Made by a program: the position numbers and the translations under genes
Shown: one piece after another, positions 12,615-15,344 of the stretch
How positions within the stretch are numbered: the first letter of the stretch is position 1
Layout: every line of letters starts with the position of its first letter
Assembly: GCA_031276475.1 (NCBI GenBank)
Contig: JAISMZ010000130.1
Coordinates: 1 to 15,344 of the forward strand
Origin: Coriobacteriales bacterium
Lineage (GTDB): Bacteria; Actinomycetota; Coriobacteriia; Coriobacteriales; UBA8131
DNA length: 15,344 nucleotides
Direction of reading: 5' to 3'
Notes under the pieces: model-generated
Seen by the model: the letters and a program-made list of their open reading frames with translations, nothing else
What the model was told of the DNA's origin: nothing
Database searches by the model: none

Positions 12615-13517
12615 ATGAGTAGACAGCAATTCCTGGACTACCTGAGTTGCAAGACCGAGCACTACGACTTTGACGGCAAGGTAATGATGACGGGAGGGGC
12701 CGCACCGGAGTTTGAGGTACTCTGGCACCCGATTTGCGAGCGCCCGCTGTTCCATTCAGGTTACGACGTTTTTGGCGTGCACTGGAGCCGGGCCAAGCCG
12801 GCGTCACACTATACGCAGGGCCAGGAGCCCATTCTCAGCGACATCGAGAAATGGCGCGAGCAGGTGCGGTTTCCCAAGGTCGAGCGCTTTGACTGGGACT
12901 ACGTTGCCGAGCAGGCCGAGAACCTGGACCGCGAGAACAAGGTCTCGGTGGTCACCTTGGCCATTGGGCCCTTTGAGCGAACCACCACGCTGTCAGCCTT
13001 TGACGACGCTTTGGTTAATGCCATCAGCGAGCCAGAGCTTTACGCCGAGTTGATCAACCGGATTGCCGATTACAAGATTGAGGTCATCGAGTACCTGCAC
13101 CGCTACGGCAAGCCGGACATCATCAACCTTCACGACGACTGGGGTACCGCGCAGAACACCTTCTTTAATCCCGAACTCTGGCGCGAAGTTATCAAGCCGG
13201 CCACCGAGCGGATGTATCAGGCGGTCCGCGCGGGCGGCAGCATCGTTGGCCAACACTCCTGTGGGCATGTTACGCCCCTGCTTGACGACGCTTTGGCTAT
13301 CGGTATGCAGATCTGGGAGGCGCAGACCGAGGCCAACGACATCCCCGCGCTGAAGGAGAAGTACCGGGGCAGCCTGCGGATCCTAGCTCCACCGCCGGCA
13401 CAAGGCGACGAGTTGGGTGAGTCTGGCGATGAGGACGAGGATTCCGGCCCGCCCGTTGAGGCTTTACCAAAAAACTACCAGCCTTATTCCGAAAAGCCGA
13501 CCTTCCTGTGGGAATAA
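12615..13517 (+). CDS. UroD-family (uroporphyrinogen decarboxylase/corrinoid methyltransferase-like) protein, shortened
   Basis: A 300-residue soluble protein of the UroD/MtaA/CmuA superfamily. Visible marks are VVTLAIGPFERTTTL (112-126), LHDDWGTAQNTFF (172-184) and GQHSCGHVTPLLDD (212-225). The His214-x-Cys216 pair corresponds to the zinc-binding His-x-Cys of cobalamin-dependent methyltransferases and is not a feature of true heme-pathway UroD. The family usually continues to about 330-360 residues with a third ligand Cys. Here, after LKEKYRGSLRI (about 256), the sequence turns into an Asp/Glu/Pro-rich tail ending KPTFLWE. The start at 12615 has GGAAGGAG 6 nt upstream. Being next to a molybdoenzyme suggests methyl transfer or demethylation linked to substrate processing; that is inference. 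Confidence 0.85.
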   Translation: MSRQQFLDYLSCKTEHYDFDGKVMMTGGAAPEFEVLWHPICERPLFHSGYDVFGVHWSRAKPASHYTQGQEPILSDIEKWREQVRFPKVERFDWDYVAEQAENLDRENKVSVVTLAIGPFERTTTLSAFDDALVNAISEPELYAELINRIADYKIEVIEYLHRYGKPDIINLHDDWGTAQNTFFNPELWREVIKPATERMYQAVRAGGSIVGQHSCGHVTPLLDDALAIGMQIWEAQTEANDIPALKEKYRGSLRILAPPPAQGDELGESGDEDEDSGPPVEALPKNYQPYSEKPTFLWE

Positions 13518-13550
13518 AGTTTGCAGCAGATTTACGGAAAGGAGACAGAG

Positions 13551-13850
13551 ATGGAAGTGAACTGGACGATTCGTGGCGAGGAGAAGCTTCAGGCATTCGT
13601 AGAAGAGAATGCCACCATTTCGTATTCGCAGGCGGTGGAGTTGCTTAAAGAGCAATTCCTGGCGGATAACAGCATCAAAGAGTTTGTCGTGCCGGCCGAT
13701 AAGAGCAAGTCCGCAGCTGAGGTTAAAAAATCCTTGATGGGCATCACCATGAACTATGACGCCCAAGGCACGCAGCTCGGCGCCGGCAAGGCCTATCTGG
13801 ATGCCGGCAAGGAGGTTGCGCGCAAGGACGTGACCATCGTCTTCATGTAA
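13551..13850 (+). CDS. Unrecognised 99-residue protein
   Basis: I do not recognise this family. The protein begins MEVNWTIRGEEKLQAFVEEN, is soluble and mixed charged, has no Cys or His, and ends KDVTIVFM. It has an excellent start (AAAGGAG 7 nt upstream) and lies 33 bp after the UroD-like gene, so the two are almost surely co-transcribed. Its size and position between a UroD-like protein and a molybdoenzyme suggest a chaperone, carrier or small accessory subunit, without direct support. A TTG-started extension to 13521 is unlikely. Confidence 0.85.
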   Translation: MEVNWTIRGEEKLQAFVEENATISYSQAVELLKEQFLADNSIKEFVVPADKSKSAAEVKKSLMGITMNYDAQGTQLGAGKAYLDAGKEVARKDVTIVFM

Positions 13851-13855
13851 GGAGG
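13849..13855 (+). promoter_or_regulatory. Orphan Shine-Dalgarno sequence
   Basis: AAGGAGG begins inside the stop codon of the 99-residue gene, yet no start codon lies at proper spacing: an ATA is found where ATG would be expected, followed by a stop five codons on. It may be a relic of a lost gene. Confidence 0.4.
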
Positions 13856-13897
13856 CGCCGCATAAGACCGGAAGTCTAATGCCTTAAGTCGCAGGGG

Positions 13898-13935
13898 CAT
13901 TGCGCGATCAGCGATATAAGGATTGCCGCGCAATG
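13898..13935 (+). other. 9-bp inverted repeat upstream of molybdoenzyme gene
   Basis: CATTGCGCG (13898-13906) and CGCGCAATG (13927-13935) are perfect complements around a 20-nt loop, about 80 bp ahead of the molybdoenzyme start codon. It could weaken read-through, protect the downstream message end, or bind a regulator. No T-tract follows. Confidence 0.6.
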
Positions 13936-14014
13936 ACTGGCGCGCCGCAGGGCCGCATAATCAAAAAGGGCAGCATAATCAAGAAGAATCAAGCGAAGAA
14001 GTGAAGGGAGAACC

Positions 14015-15344
14015 ATGGCAGACTATAACGAGTACCTAAACGCGTTCGATCCGGCAGCCTATCACCAAGGCGAATGGCAGTGGCAGGAGGGAGAGTATAC
14101 CGTCACGCGCACCACGCACTGGTCGCCCCCGGGTTGCCATATGGGCTGCGGCGTTTTGCTGTATACCAAAGACAACAAATTGGAGAAGGTCGAGGGTGAT
14201 CCACTGAACTCCGTCGCCTCCGGCAAGCTCTGTATGCGTTGTCTGGCGATGCCCGAAGCCACCAACCATCCCGATCGCCTGAAGTATCCGCTCAAGCGGG
14301 CGGGAGAGCGCGGTGAGGATAAATGGGAGCGCATCAGCTGGGACGAGGCGCTTGACACCATCACCGAGAAGGTTCTGGCGATTAAGAAGGACTACGGCTC
14401 CGAGACCATCGTCGTAGTTCACGGCACCGGTCGCAACATCGGTTGGCAGGTGCCCTACTTCGCCTCGGCCTGCATGGAGACCCCCAATGTTTCGACCTTT
14501 GGCTTTGGCGGCTTTGCCTGCTATCTGCCGCGAATGATTGGCACCTCTGCAAAATATGGCGACATGATCATCGTTGATGCCTCGCAGGCCCACGCCAATC
14601 GTTATGCTGCCGAGGAATGGAAGGCGCCTGGCGTTATTCTGGTCTGGGGTTGCGAGCCGGTAAAGTCCAACGCCGACGGTTTTTTGGGTCACTGGCTGGT
14701 GCAATGTGTTCAGATGGGCTCCAAGATAATCAGCGTCGATCCGCGCCTGACCTGGTGGGGCGCGCGCGCCGACTACTGGCTGCCTGTTCGCCCCGGCACC
14801 GATGCCGTGCTGGCGATGGCACTGCTGCAGGTGATAGTCGCCGAGGAGCTCTATGATAAAGAATTCGTTGAGTTGTGGACCTACGGCTTTGAGGCGATGG
14901 CCGAGCGCGTGGCCGACAAAACACCGGAGTGGGCCGAGCCGATTTGTGAGGTACCGGCGGAGAAGATCCGCGGTGCCGCTCGCCTGATCGCCTCATCGAG
15001 CAGCTGCGCCTGCCAATGGGGGCTGGCCTTTGAGCAGCAGATCGCCGCATTGGGCGTTACCGAGACGGTCGCCGACATCATGGCCATCACGGCTAATATC
15101 GACAACCCCGGGGGCAACAACTTCTATCGCTGTGCCTACCTGATAGAGAAGCGCTACGGCCTTGGTGACGATTATATCGACAAGGACACCTATGCCCGCA
15201 AGCTGATTCCCACGGTCTCGGGCATCAACGAGTCCAACATCGTCTCCTGTGCCGATTCCGATACCATCCTGGCGGCTCTGGAGACCGGCGAGCCTTATAA
15301 AATCCAGATGTTTTGGATTCAAAGCTCCAACGCTTTGGCCTGCG
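14015..15344 (+). CDS. Molybdopterin-dependent oxidoreductase (catechol dehydroxylase/pyrogallol transhydroxylase/acetylene hydratase-like), 3' end beyond window
   Basis: 443 codons are readable and the frame is open at the window edge. It belongs to the DMSO-reductase superfamily. The N-terminal cluster region has Cys41, Cys45 and Cys73 (GCHMGCGVLLY, then GKLCMRC), while the usual first Cys position, three before Cys41, is Pro38; His35 is nearby. FGFGGFACYLPRM (162-174) places Cys169 where the Mo-binding residue is expected. WGCEPVKSNADGF and DPRLTWWGARADYWLPVRPG are molybdopterin-binding segments. No Tat signal precedes the cluster, so it should be cytoplasmic. Start ATG at 14015 with GAAGGGAG just upstream. 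It probably shares a transcript with the UroD-like and 99-residue genes, though a 164-bp gap with a hairpin intervenes. The substrate cannot be inferred. Confidence 0.9.
   Translation, partial: MADYNEYLNAFDPAAYHQGEWQWQEGEYTVTRTTHWSPPGCHMGCGVLLYTKDNKLEKVEGDPLNSVASGKLCMRCLAMPEATNHPDRLKYPLKRAGERGEDKWERISWDEALDTITEKVLAIKKDYGSETIVVVHGTGRNIGWQVPYFASACMETPNVSTFGFGGFACYLPRMIGTSAKYGDMIIVDASQAHANRYAAEEWKAPGVILVWGCEPVKSNADGFLGHWLVQCVQMGSKIISVDPRLTWWGARADYWLPVRPGTDAVLAMALLQVIVAEELYDKEFVELWTYGFEAMAERVADKTPEWAEPICEVPAEKIRGAARLIASSSSCACQWGLAFEQQIAALGVTETVADIMAITANIDNPGGNNFYRCAYLIEKRYGLGDDYIDKDTYARKLIPTVSGINESNIVSCADSDTILAALETGEPYKIQMFWIQSSNALAC

Noticed and set aside
12432..12755. Minus-strand 107-codon frame over the start of the UroD-like gene
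   Set aside because: Lacks a ribosome binding site and overlaps a gene with strong start signals on the other strand.
14036..14704. Minus-strand 222-codon frame opposite the molybdoenzyme
   Set aside because: Antisense shadow of a clear molybdopterin oxidoreductase.

Overview
The window looks like a chromosomal segment of a GC-rich anaerobic actinobacterium, most likely of the Coriobacteriia/Eggerthellaceae type. This is inferred from gene content: an oxalate/formate-type MFS carrier beside a molybdopterin enzyme resembling the catechol-dehydroxylase, pyrogallol-transhydroxylase and acetylene-hydratase group, a UroD/corrinoid-methyltransferase-like protein, a DrrAB-type exporter with a NarL-type two-component system, and AlbA_2-type regulators. 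No rRNA or species marker is present, so the assignment is not proven.

Layout. (1) 1-2439, minus strand: a FIST-domain sensor gene followed 13 bp later by a PAS-type cytosolic sensor histidine kinase that runs off the left edge. FIST plus kinase is the gene arrangement known from NosP nitric-oxide sensing. (2) 2440-2815: divergent regulatory region with a promoter candidate on each strand and one palindrome. (3) 2816-8277, plus strand: a tight five-gene unit of ABC ATPase, two ABC-2 permeases, NarL-family kinase and LuxR-type response regulator. Several stop/start codons overlap, and a 27-bp tandem repeat lies between the permease and kinase genes. Ala/Pro-rich low-complexity inserts recur in these proteins.

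(4) 8358-11028: a tRNA-Lys(UUU) gene, then a degenerate class II (leucine-shaped) tRNA gene whose anticodon also reads UUU, then a small accessory region. Two near-identical 70-bp repeats (8547-8617 and 10959-11028), each beginning with the tRNA 3' end, bracket about 2.4 kb. A further 22-nt copy of the tRNA 3' end lies at 8710-8731. Inside are several strong hairpins, a possible 38-codon ORF with an excellent ribosome binding site, an AlbA_2/HATPase_c_4 regulator with a TTG start, and a gene fossil in which the start of a GIY-YIG (T5orf172) nuclease runs into the middle of an MT-A70 adenine methyltransferase carrying an in-frame stop. No integrase is visible, so this looks like a decayed tRNA-targeted island.

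(5) 11028-15344: an OFA-family MFS transporter (minus strand) diverges from a plus-strand group of a truncated UroD-family protein, an unrecognised 99-aa protein and the molybdopterin oxidoreductase, which runs off the right edge. The probable theme is anaerobic transformation of an imported small organic or aromatic compound. The substrate cannot be told from the sequence.

The most unusual parts are the class II UUU tRNA with its repeated, self-complementary 3' segments, the chimeric nuclease/methyltransferase fossil, and the UroD-99aa-molybdoenzyme group.
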